Source: CAZDXJ01 sp964509475
GTDB lineage: Bacteria; Pseudomonadota; Gammaproteobacteria; Methylococcales; Methylomonadaceae
Length of the DNA stretch: 12,874 nt
Direction of reading: 5' to 3'
Assembly: GCA_964509475.1 (NCBI GenBank)
Contig: CAZDXJ010000067.1
Location: 1 to 12,874 of the forward strand
Positions 1 through 6,042 of this stretch are shown here, one piece after another; position 1 is the stretch's first letter, and the number at the start of each line of letters is the position of its first letter. Below the pieces are notes generated by a model. That model was not told the DNA's origin. It did not search any database and saw only the letters and a list, made by a program, of their open reading frames with translations. The position numbers and the translations under genes were made by a program.

Positions 1-43
1 GACTTTCACCTTGCAAGATATGACAAGCTTTACTTGCCGCACG

Positions 44-145
44 CGGAATGACGGGCGTGTTTGCGTCATTCCGGCAGGGATTGCCGGAATCCAGGTCCAG
101 GGATGGGCATCCGGCAAGCCCAGCTCTTCCGTGGAAGGGCTGGGC
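44..145. repeat. Palindrome-rich dispersed-repeat block downstream of ubiA
   Basis: Several inverted repeats are packed into about 100 bp. CGGAATGACG (44-53) pairs with CGTCATTCCG (64-73). ATTCCGGCA (68-76) pairs with TGCCGGAAT (82-90) around a 5-nt loop. A third, longer hairpin has arms at 118-130 and 133-145, with one G-T pair and a GT centre. The first two share bases and so are alternative folds. The core CGTCATTCCGGCAGGGATTG resembles an intergenic repeat that I recall from proteobacterial genomes; that recollection could not be checked. No U-run follows any stem on either strand, so a REP/BIME-like repeat fits better than a classical terminator, although the 118-145 stem could still slow transcription leaving ubiA. 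Confidence 0.6.
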
Positions 146-238
146 AAGTCGCCTGACAACAGATCCCAATAGCCGATCATTTTCCGCATGCATAACCGTG
201 CGGAGTATAGTTACAATGTCAGTATGGTTGGTTTTGAT

Positions 239-1105
239 TTAAAGATAAGCCACAAACAAACCAATAAATATCACGATACCCACCCAGTTGTTGTTTAAAA
301 AAGCGCGGAAACAAGCCGCTTTATCACGATGGAAAATCAGTCTTTGCTGGTAAATGAACAATCCCGCTGCGGCCAGCAAACCCAGGTAATAAAACCCATC
401 CAGAGCCTGCATCTTGCCGACCAAAACCAGCAGCATCAGCATAAATAGCTGCAAGCTGCCGATAATCTCCCGATCGTATCGACCAAACAGAATCGCGCTG
501 GATTTGACCCCGATTTTCAAATCATCCTCCCGATCCACCATGGCATATTGGGTATCATAAATCAGCGCCCAGATCAGGGTTGCTAGATACATGACCCAGG
601 CAACCGGAGGAATATGGTTTGTTTGTGCGGCAAAACTCATCGGTACCGCCCAGCCAAAGGCAATACCCAAATAAGCCTGTGGCAAATGGGTATAACGCTT
701 CATAAACGGATACGTCGCCGCCAGAAAGGCACCGACAAACGACAAGGTAATGGTCAATGGATTCAGAAGCAATACCAAAGCGAAAGCCAAAAGCGCCAGC
801 ACGCAAAATAAAACCAGGGCCTCTTTGGGTTGTACCCGGCCCGATGCCAGCGGCCGTTGCCGGGTGCGCTCAACATGGGGATCGAATGCCCGATCGGCAT
901 AATCGTTGATCACACAGCCAGCCGCACGCATGAGTACAACGCCACAGCAAATAACCGTCAAAACCAGCCCGTCCGGCCGGCCTTCGCCGGCAATCCACAA
1001 AGCCCATAAAGCCGGCCACAACAAAATCAGAATACCAATAGGCCTATCAAAGCGGGCCAGCAACCAATATTGTTTAAGACGCTCCTGGAGAAATGTTTTA
1101 TCCAT
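239..1105 (-). CDS. ubiA: 4-hydroxybenzoate polyprenyltransferase (UbiA)
   Basis: This integral membrane prenyltransferase attaches the polyprenyl chain to 4-hydroxybenzoate, the first committed membrane step of ubiquinone synthesis. The 288-residue protein has the family's usual length and many hydrophobic helices. Both aspartate-rich motifs that bind Mg-prenyl diphosphate are present: NDYADRAFD at 67-75, and D184 through D191-R-E-D-D195 in YDTQYAMVDREDD. The segment TRQRPLASG after the first motif is also typical of UbiA. The ATG at 1105-1103 shares its A with the hldE stop (TAATG), so translation is probably coupled to hldE. No chorismate lyase gene (ubiC) lies next to it here, although that pairing is common elsewhere. 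No clear terminator follows; a palindromic repeat block begins about 90 nt downstream. Confidence 0.95.
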   Translation of the reverse strand: MDKTFLQERLKQYWLLARFDRPIGILILLWPALWALWIAGEGRPDGLVLTVICCGVVLMRAAGCVINDYADRAFDPHVERTRQRPLASGRVQPKEALVLFCVLALLAFALVLLLNPLTITLSFVGAFLAATYPFMKRYTHLPQAYLGIAFGWAVPMSFAAQTNHIPPVAWVMYLATLIWALIYDTQYAMVDREDDLKIGVKSSAILFGRYDREIIGSLQLFMLMLLVLVGKMQALDGFYYLGLLAAAGLFIYQQRLIFHRDKAACFRAFLNNNWVGIVIFIGLFVAYL

Positions 1106-2529
1106 TACCCATCCCCTTTGATATTCTCGATAATGGAGGTTGTTGAATGACCTTCAACAAAAGGCAGAATTTTGACTTCCCCGCCATTTTTCAATACACA
1201 ATCATGACCGGCAATGGCTGTGATATCCTGGTAATCGCCACCCTTGACCAAAATATCCGGCTGCAAACGGCAAATCATATCTTTTGGCGTATCACTGTCA
1301 AACGCCACCACCCAATCCACACAAGCCAGCGCCGCCAGCATTTCCATACGGTGTGACAAGGGATTAATCGGCCTTTGCTCGCCTTTGAGACGTTTTACCG
1401 AAGCATCGCTGTTGACCAGAACCACCAGGCGATCGCCCAGCTCCCGGGCTTGTTGCAGATAACGGACATGGCCTGGATGCAGGATATCAAAACAGCCGTT
1501 GGTGGCCACGATTTTTTCGCCTTGCAAACGCGCCTGCTCAAAACTTTGCAATAATTCGTCCAGCTCAAGTATGCCACACTGCAAAGCGCGTTGGCCACTC
1601 AAGGCATAACGAAATTCGGCCACTGAAATCGCCGCAGTACCGAGTTTACCTACGACAATACCAGCCGCCACATTGGCCAGACGGGTAGCCGTGCAAAAAT
1701 CCTGTCCAGCCGCCAATGCCACCGCCAGTACCGATATGACCGTATCCCCGGCACCGGTAACATCATAAACCTCACGGGCGTGGGTCGGCAAATGCAAGGC
1801 CTGCCGATGCCGTTGCAGCAAGGTCATGCCCTGCTCACCCCGGGTAATCAGCAGAGCTGACAATTCCAGTTGATCGAGCAATCTCGAACCTTTTTCAACA
1901 ATGTGCCGTTCATCGGTGCAACGGCCAACAATCGTTTCAAATTCACTCAAATTAGGGGTAATCAGACTCGCCCCCCGATAAGCGCTGAAATCGGCACCTT
2001 TTGGATCAATCAAAACCAATTTATCAGACCGCCGGGCGGCGGCAACAAATTTTTCCACCGCCTGCAAGGTACCTTTGCCATAATCTGAAAAAACAACGAC
2101 ATCAGCCGGTTGCATCGCTTGCTCGAATTGTTGCAATAACGGTTCTGTATCGACATGCTGAAATCCATCTTCAAAATCCAGGCGGATTAATTGTTGATGC
2201 CGGCTTATCACACGCAGTTTGGTAATCGTCGAAACACCTTGCAGACGTTGCAGCAAGCAATGCACACCGGCATCGTGCAAAAGTCTCTGTAATGTATCGG
2301 CGGATTCATCCTGTCCGCAATACCCCATCAACGTAACCTCAGCCCCCAAAGCGGCCATGTTCAGCGCCACATTACCCGCTCCTCCGGCTCTGTGTTCGTT
2401 GTTTTTGATGTGCACGATGGGCACCGGCGCTTCCGGGGAAATACGGGAAGTGGCACCATGCCAATACTGATCCAGCATCAAATCACCAACAACCAATACC
2501 TGCGCCGAAGAAAAATCGGGTAATTGCAT
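1105..2529 (-). CDS. hldE: Bifunctional heptose 7-phosphate kinase / heptose 1-phosphate adenylyltransferase (HldE)
   Basis: This cytosolic enzyme performs two steps towards ADP-heptose for the LPS inner core: phosphorylation of heptose 7-phosphate at C1, and adenylylation of heptose 1-phosphate. The 474-residue length matches the fused enzyme of enteric bacteria. Residues 1 to about 315 form a PfkB/ribokinase domain, with GDLMLDQYWHG near 15-25, RAGGAGNVALN at 47-57 and the catalytic VTGAGDT at 257-263 (D262 as base). Residues from about 338 form a nucleotidyltransferase domain, with TNGCFDILHPGH at 343-354 (the HxGH site) and STTSII at 462-467. The chosen ATG has a good ribosome binding site (GAGAGG) a few bases upstream. 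The gene overlaps ubiA by one base and is divergent from arsC. Confidence 0.96.
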   Translation of the reverse strand: MQLPDFSSAQVLVVGDLMLDQYWHGATSRISPEAPVPIVHIKNNEHRAGGAGNVALNMAALGAEVTLMGYCGQDESADTLQRLLHDAGVHCLLQRLQGVSTITKLRVISRHQQLIRLDFEDGFQHVDTEPLLQQFEQAMQPADVVVFSDYGKGTLQAVEKFVAAARRSDKLVLIDPKGADFSAYRGASLITPNLSEFETIVGRCTDERHIVEKGSRLLDQLELSALLITRGEQGMTLLQRHRQALHLPTHAREVYDVTGAGDTVISVLAVALAAGQDFCTATRLANVAAGIVVGKLGTAAISVAEFRYALSGQRALQCGILELDELLQSFEQARLQGEKIVATNGCFDILHPGHVRYLQQARELGDRLVVLVNSDASVKRLKGEQRPINPLSHRMEMLAALACVDWVVAFDSDTPKDMICRLQPDILVKGGDYQDITAIAGHDCVLKNGGEVKILPFVEGHSTTSIIENIKGDG

Positions 2530-2543
2530 TATGCCTCTCTTTT

Positions 2544-2601
2544 ACGGATAAGCCACGAAAAATGCTATTATAACGATTTATAAAAACCATCGCTTATCCG
2601 T
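2544..2601. repeat. 10-bp inverted repeat spanning the hldE/arsC divergent promoter region
   Basis: ACGGATAAGC at 2544-2553 is the exact reverse complement of GCTTATCCGT at 2592-2601, with a 38-bp AT-rich spacer. The spacer holds the only good -10 box for hldE. The symmetry and position suggest two binding sites for a regulator acting on both divergent units, or a bent or looped promoter. I know of no regulator with this half-site. The arms could also form a long-loop hairpin in a transcript starting further upstream. Confidence 0.5.
2567..2595 (-). promoter_or_regulatory. Candidate hldE-ubiA promoter
   Basis: Read on the minus strand, TATAAT occurs at 2572-2567, a perfect -10 hexamer. It would place transcription start near 2560, about 30 nt ahead of the hldE ATG. 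With a 17-nt spacer the -35 hexamer would be AAGCGA (2595-2590), a poor match to TTGACA, so the promoter is either weak or dependent on an activator. The -35 position overlaps the right arm of the inverted repeat described at 2544-2601. Confidence 0.35.
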
Positions 2602-2614
2602 CATGATTTGAAAC

Positions 2615-2637
2615 TGTAGGAGCGGCTTTAGCCGCGA
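2615..2637. repeat. REP-like short palindromic element
   Basis: The element contains GTAGGAGCGGCTTTAGCCGC, with the tight hairpin GCGGCT-TT-AGCCGC at 2622-2635. The pattern GTAGGAGCGGCTT-AGCCGCGA matches the REP style that I recall from Pseudomonas and relatives, where many copies lie between genes. It lies 33 nt before the arsC start, so any arsC transcript starting upstream of it carries the hairpin in its leader. Only one copy is visible in this window. Confidence 0.55.
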
Positions 2638-2669
2638 CTCATAAAACCGGAACGGACTTTAGAAAAACC

Positions 2670-3017
2670 ATGAACGTTAAAATCTATCACAACCCGCGTT
2701 GCAGCAAATCCCGCCAAACCTTGCAATTATTGCGAGATAAAGGTATTGAACCGGAAATTATCGAATACCTGAAGACACCGCCAACTGCCGAGGAACTGGC
2801 CAATATCCTGCAAAAACTTGGTCTGAAACCCCGCGATCTGATACGTAAAAGGGAAGCCGAGTACAAAACAACCGGCATGAATGATGAATCATTGGATGAT
2901 CAGGCGTTAATTGAAGGCATGGTGGCCACACCCAAATTGATCGAGCGGCCTGTTGTGCTGGCGGGTGACAAAGCCGCACTGGGCCGTCCACCCGAAAATG
3001 TCCTGGCTATTCTATAA
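2670..3017 (+). CDS. arsC: ArsC-family (glutaredoxin-type) arsenate reductase
   Basis: This is a 115-residue thioredoxin-fold protein of the glutaredoxin-dependent arsenate reductase family (ArsC/Spx superfamily). The family reduces arsenate to arsenite through an N-terminal cysteine. C11 lies in HNPRCSKS, and three arginines, R59, R93 and R106, fall one residue before the R60, R94 and R107 of plasmid R773 ArsC, matching the one-residue shift of the cysteine (C11 against C12). The oxyanion-binding set therefore appears complete. No arsenite pump or ArsR regulator is nearby; instead it starts a housekeeping operon, so a general redox role is as likely as arsenic resistance. The ATG has only a weak ribosome binding site. 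Its stop is one base before the wrbA start. Confidence 0.9.
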   Translation: MNVKIYHNPRCSKSRQTLQLLRDKGIEPEIIEYLKTPPTAEELANILQKLGLKPRDLIRKREAEYKTTGMNDESLDDQALIEGMVATPKLIERPVVLAGDKAALGRPPENVLAIL

Positions 3018-3018
3018 T

Positions 3019-3612
3019 ATGACAAAAATCCTGGTTCTATATTACAGCCGCACGGGTTCGACCCGGGCAATGGCCAATCTGGTTGCCCGTGGCATTGAAA
3101 GGGTTGATGATGCCGAAGCCATTATCCGCACCGTACCCGATGTGTCACCTGAATGTGAAAAAGTGGCGGACGATATTCCAGCAGGCGGTGCCCCTTATGT
3201 AACCCTGGACGATTTAAAGCAATGTAACGGCCTGGTGTTAGGCAGTCCAACCCATTTTGGCAATATGGCCGCGCCCTTGAAATATTTCCTGGATACGACC
3301 ACCTCGCTGTGGTTCACAGGCGCTTTAAGTGGCAAACCGGCCGGTGTGTTCACGTCCAGCAGCAGTATGCACGGCGGCCATGAAAGCACGCTGCTCAGCA
3401 TGATGCTGCCACTCTTTCATCATGGCATGTTATTGGTCAGTCTGCCCTGCAATGAAATCGCCCTGCGTGAAACCACCACCGGCGGCACGCCTTATGGACC
3501 CAGCCATTACACATCGGACAATGCACAGGATATCAGCCACCATGAAAAAACCCTGTGTCAAATATTGGGTCATCGTATCGCCTTGATCGCGACCCGGCTG
3601 AAATCAACATGA
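3019..3612 (+). CDS. wrbA: WrbA-like NAD(P)H:quinone oxidoreductase (flavodoxin fold)
   Basis: A 197-residue soluble flavoprotein of the WrbA family, which uses FMN to reduce quinones by two electrons and so limits semiquinone stress. The FMN phosphate loop is YYSRTGST at residues 8-15. GSPTHFGNMAAPLKYFLD follows near residue 75, and GGHESTLLSM lies in the second half; both are WrbA hallmarks. The reading frame stays open further upstream into arsC. The start chosen here, ATG at 3019, is the one that begins directly with the flavodoxin beta strand (MTKILVLYY), and it leaves one base between the arsC stop and wrbA. The 3' end overlaps the next gene by four bases (ATGA). The name wrbA is by family; biochemical identity is inferred. 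Confidence 0.9.
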   Translation: MTKILVLYYSRTGSTRAMANLVARGIERVDDAEAIIRTVPDVSPECEKVADDIPAGGAPYVTLDDLKQCNGLVLGSPTHFGNMAAPLKYFLDTTTSLWFTGALSGKPAGVFTSSSSMHGGHESTLLSMMLPLFHHGMLLVSLPCNEIALRETTTGGTPYGPSHYTSDNAQDISHHEKTLCQILGHRIALIATRLKST

Positions 3613-3977
3613 GCCTGCCCTCCCGAACCGCTTTATACTGGTATTACAGCGCCCTGGGCGGATATTTCGGCTTGTTCCTGCTACTGATGTCGTGGCCTAC
3701 AATTTTGCTGCCTTCGGCCCGGTTTCCGGTTGCTTTGATTTTACTTTTTAGCGTGACGCCTTTGTTATTGCCGTTACGAGGTTTTCTGCATGGCAAGACC
3801 CGCAGCTGCTCCTGGCTGGCTTATATCAGCCTTTTTTACTTGATTCACGGCATTGTGGAAGCCTATGCGGAACCGCTTGAACGCTGCTATGCGGCACTGG
3901 AAATCCTGTTCAGCCTGTTGTTGTTTTTTGGCACAACCTTTTATGTGCGTTATTACCAAAAAACTTTATCGCCTTGA
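3609..3977 (+). CDS. DUF2069 family inner membrane protein
   Basis: A 122-residue, strongly hydrophobic protein with about four membrane helices (roughly 14-36, 41-57, 68-86 and 93-112). It matches the DUF2069 family in length, in the conserved opening that leads straight into the first helix, and in its position between wrbA and hda, an arrangement I know from pseudomonads and related bacteria. Its function is unknown. The start is ATG at 3609, overlapping the wrbA stop as ATGA; a longer frame from 3555 exists but would overlap wrbA by 58 bases and add a charged, non-family extension. No catalytic or metal-binding motif is visible. Confidence 0.8.
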   Translation: MSLPSRTALYWYYSALGGYFGLFLLLMSWPTILLPSARFPVALILLFSVTPLLLPLRGFLHGKTRSCSWLAYISLFYLIHGIVEAYAEPLERCYAALEILFSLLLFFGTTFYVRYYQKTLSP

Positions 3978-3983
3978 ACGCCC

Positions 3984-4688
3984 ATGCCACAACAGCGCCC
4001 TTTATTGTTTGAATTTAACGCCAACAAGACCTTCAACAATTTTTTTGCCGGAGAAAATCAGGAAGCCCTTGCCCATTTGCAACGTTGTGTCAATATCAAA
4101 GAGATTCAGTTCATCTATCTTTGGGGTGAACAAGGCGTTGGCAAATCGCATCTGCTGCAAGCCTGTTGCCATCTGGCCCGGCAAAAAAACAGCAGCGCTT
4201 TTTATCTATGCCTGCAGCAAGACCATTTACCGGAACCCGGTATTCTTGAAGGCCTGGAATACTACCCATTAATTTGTCTTGATAACATCGGCGCAATTGC
4301 CGGAGAAACCGATTGGGAATACCGGTTTTTCGATTTTTTCAACCGCATCCGTGAACACCAGCAACGCTTGATTTTATCCGCCCGCCAGGCGCCTGCCGAA
4401 TTAGCGATACAATTGCCCGATTTGAAAACCCGTTTATCCTGGGGATTGACGCTTAAATTAAAAACACCTAACGAATCCGACCGTCTCGCCGCCCTCACCT
4501 GTAAAGCGGAACAAATGGGTTTTGCAATCAGCCCGAAGGTGGGACAATTTCTGCTCACCCACTATTCCCGCGATTTACCTTCGCTATGGCAAATCCTGGA
4601 AAAACTCGATCATGAAACATTGGCGGCAAAACGTAAATTGACCATCCCGTTTTTAAAAGAAATTCTGGAAAAACAACATGAACCCTAA
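3984..4688 (+). CDS. hda: DnaA regulatory inactivator Hda
   Basis: Hda is a DnaA-related AAA+ protein that, bound to the DNA-loaded sliding clamp, makes DnaA hydrolyse its ATP and so prevents a second round of initiation. The 234 residues match the family. Visible parts are Walker A GEQGVGKS (48-55), Walker B-like LICLDN (96-101), a sensor I region around LILSARQ (129-135), the arginine finger in LKTRL (R150) and sensor II in YSRDLPSL (R196). There is no DnaA-type DNA-binding domain, which separates Hda from DnaA. Near the N-terminus, QRPLLF (4-9) may be the clamp-binding motif; it differs from the QLSLPL of E. coli. The gene starts 6 nt after DUF2069 and overlaps panE by 11 nt. Confidence 0.92.
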   Translation: MPQQRPLLFEFNANKTFNNFFAGENQEALAHLQRCVNIKEIQFIYLWGEQGVGKSHLLQACCHLARQKNSSAFYLCLQQDHLPEPGILEGLEYYPLICLDNIGAIAGETDWEYRFFDFFNRIREHQQRLILSARQAPAELAIQLPDLKTRLSWGLTLKLKTPNESDRLAALTCKAEQMGFAISPKVGQFLLTHYSRDLPSLWQILEKLDHETLAAKRKLTIPFLKEILEKQHEP

Positions 4689-5616
4689 AATTCTCATTGT
4701 TGGCGCCGGCGCCATCGGCGCATTTTATGGCGCCTTGTTGGCCAGACAAGGTGCGCAAGTCTCCGTTGTCTGCCGAAGTGACTATGATACCGTCAAACAG
4801 CATGGCTTTATCATTGACAGCACAGAACTTGGGCAATGGCGCTTCATGCCGGAACAAGTGCTCAAAACGGCAGCCGAATACAAACAACATGCCGATTATG
4901 TTCTGCTTTGCAGCAAGGGACTGCCGACAATAAAGCCGGCATCCCTGATAGGCCCCGCCATCCACTCCGATACCGCCGTTGTATTCATTCAAAACGGTGT
5001 TGAAATTGAACAAGCCTTTGCCAACGCATTTCCCGAACATGACATCATCAGCGCTCTGGCATTTATCTGCTGCAACCGGCTGCAACCCGGACAAATCTCA
5101 CATACAGCCTATGGCCGGCTGGCATTGGGCAACTATCCGGCCGGGTGCACCGGCAAAACCCGGCAACTCGCCGAGCTTTTTCAAGGCAGTGGCATAAAAT
5201 GTGACGCCGTTGACGATATCGTCAAAGCGCGCTGGCAAAAAAATGTCTGGAATGCAGCTTTCAATCCATTATCGGTACTTTCCGGCGGTTTGCTTACCCT
5301 GGATATATTGACCCATCAGGAAGAGCTGGTACGTTCTATCATGCAGGAAATCTGCTGTATCGCCGCCGCCTTGGGGCATCCATTAGGCGCTGATATCATT
5401 GATCGCAATATCCGAAGTACCCAAACCATGCCACCATACAAAACCAGCATGTTACTGGATTTTGAAAATCAGAGACCGATGGAAACCGAAGCCATACTGG
5501 GCAATGCCGTCCGCGCTGCCGAACGGGTCAATGTCCCCTGCCCGCATCTGCAAACTTTGTACGGCCTGATGAAACTGAAAGAACCCGGTTTGCAGCTCAA
5601 GGCCAAAGACCGATAA
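4678..5616 (+). CDS. panE: Ketopantoate reductase family protein (PanE-like)
   Basis: A 312-residue NADPH-dependent oxidoreductase of the ketopantoate reductase (ApbA/PanE) family. The classical enzyme reduces 2-dehydropantoate to pantoate for coenzyme A synthesis. The N-terminal Rossmann fold has GAGAIG (9-14), and the mid-protein QNGVE lies at 105-109. The helical C-terminal domain has RWQKNVWNAAFNPLS (K188 as probable catalytic lysine) and FENQRPMETEAI (E269), corresponding to the substrate-binding end of the family. Paralogues with other 2-keto acid substrates exist, so the exact substrate is inferred. The ATG lies inside the end of hda (11-nt overlap), implying coupled translation. No other pantothenate gene is nearby. 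Confidence 0.87.
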   Translation: MNPKILIVGAGAIGAFYGALLARQGAQVSVVCRSDYDTVKQHGFIIDSTELGQWRFMPEQVLKTAAEYKQHADYVLLCSKGLPTIKPASLIGPAIHSDTAVVFIQNGVEIEQAFANAFPEHDIISALAFICCNRLQPGQISHTAYGRLALGNYPAGCTGKTRQLAELFQGSGIKCDAVDDIVKARWQKNVWNAAFNPLSVLSGGLLTLDILTHQEELVRSIMQEICCIAAALGHPLGADIIDRNIRSTQTMPPYKTSMLLDFENQRPMETEAILGNAVRAAERVNVPCPHLQTLYGLMKLKEPGLQLKAKDR

Positions 5617-5621
5617 AGCAT

Positions 5622-5650
5622 TTGTTTTTTCAGCAAGTCTAAATTACGAT
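5622..5650 (+). promoter_or_regulatory. Weak candidate promoter for the DUF1289-like gene
   Basis: TTGTTT (5622-5627) and TACGAT (5645-5650) are separated by 17 bp and lie in the 80-bp gap between panE and the small cysteine-rich gene. The match to consensus is only partial (three of six and four of six). The small gene has its own strong Shine-Dalgarno (GGAG near 5684) but could equally be read through from panE. Confidence 0.22.
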
Positions 5651-5696
5651 ATAGCGCAAGATCGTCATACAGCAAACCCAACCCGGAGCATCAACA

Positions 5697-5900
5697 ATGA
5701 AATTTATCCCTTGCCAAGATAACTGCACTTATGAAGGAACCCACTGCGAGGGCTGCGGCCGATCCCACGAAGAGATCGCCCAAACCAAACAACTGGTCAA
5801 AGGCATTGTCCAATTCATAAAGCAGCAACAGTATGAAAACAGTGAAGAATTTGTTGATTATCTAGGTAACAAGGTGTTGAGCAAATTGCAAAACCCATAA
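5697..5900 (+). CDS. Small DUF1289-like four-cysteine protein
   Basis: A 67-residue protein with C6-x3-C10-x6-C17-x2-C20-G-R and a following EEI, closely resembling the DUF1289 pattern (CxxxC...CxGCxR..EI). The four cysteines probably hold a zinc ion or another metal in a short knuckle. Residues from about 30 onward form a charged helical tail that DUF1289 proteins do not always have. The family has no settled function that I know of. A good ribosome binding site (CCCGGAGC) precedes the ATG. It lies 80 nt after panE on the same strand and converges with the restriction locus on the other side. Confidence 0.7.
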   Translation: MKFIPCQDNCTYEGTHCEGCGRSHEEIAQTKQLVKGIVQFIKQQQYENSEEFVDYLGNKVLSKLQNP

Positions 5901-5909
5901 CCAAAAACA

Positions 5910-5949
5910 TTCAACGCATGGTTGAACGACTACTGTACAATCGTTCAAC
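5910..5949. terminator. Alternative hairpins in the convergent gap (possible bidirectional terminator)
   Basis: GTTGAACGA (5921-5929) pairs exactly with TCGTTCAAC (5941-5949) around an 11-nt loop. The same GTTGAA (5921-5926) can instead pair with TTCAAC at 5910-5915 around a 5-nt loop, so two exclusive folds compete. The position, 10 nt after the DUF1289-like stop and between converging genes, suits a terminator working both ways. Neither side has a U-run, however, so intrinsic termination would be weak; a protein-binding palindrome is the alternative. Confidence 0.4.
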
Positions 5950-5964
5950 TATGAACCAGAAAAA

Positions 5965-6042
5965 TCAATACGGACGACTCTCAAACGCCGGCAGAATACG
6001 ATTCAGCAAATACCGGTATTCTCGCCAGGCGGCGAGGCATTG
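5965..6042 (-). pseudogene. Possible 3' gene remnant fused in frame behind hsdR
   Basis: Directly after the hsdR TAG (6045-6043) the same frame stays open for 25 sense codons before a TGA at 5967-5965. The peptide contains WREYRYLLNRILPAFE, which reads like a natural protein end rather than random sequence. HsdR already has its full family length and its typical ending, so this is probably not a broken piece of HsdR. It may be the tail of a gene whose front was replaced when the restriction locus arrived, with the hairpin at 5910-5949 as that gene's old end. A 12-bp palindrome, AATACCGGTATT (6009-6020), lies inside it. No family could be assigned. Confidence 0.3.

Noticed and set aside
182..205. 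TCCGCA...TGCGGA stem 34 nt after the ubiA stop as an intrinsic terminator
   Set aside because: The stem is only six pairs with a 10-nt loop, and on the ubiA strand it is followed by A residues, not U residues.
48..242. 64-residue plus-strand open frame at the window start
   Set aside because: It runs through the palindromic repeat block and has no ribosome binding site or recognisable family.
4555..5094. 179-residue minus-strand open frame opposite hda and panE
   Set aside because: It is antisense to the Rossmann-fold part of panE and the end of hda, shows no recognisable domain, and its composition looks like reversed coding sequence.
6009..6020. Perfect 12-bp palindrome AATACCGGTATT as an attachment or operator site
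   Set aside because: It lies within a frame that reads as protein (EYRYL) and has no partner copy in the window, so chance from codon choice is likely.
6021..6036. CTCGCC-AGGC-GGCGAG hairpin as hsdR terminator
   Set aside because: Only six pairs with no U-run on the minus strand, and inside the possible gene remnant.
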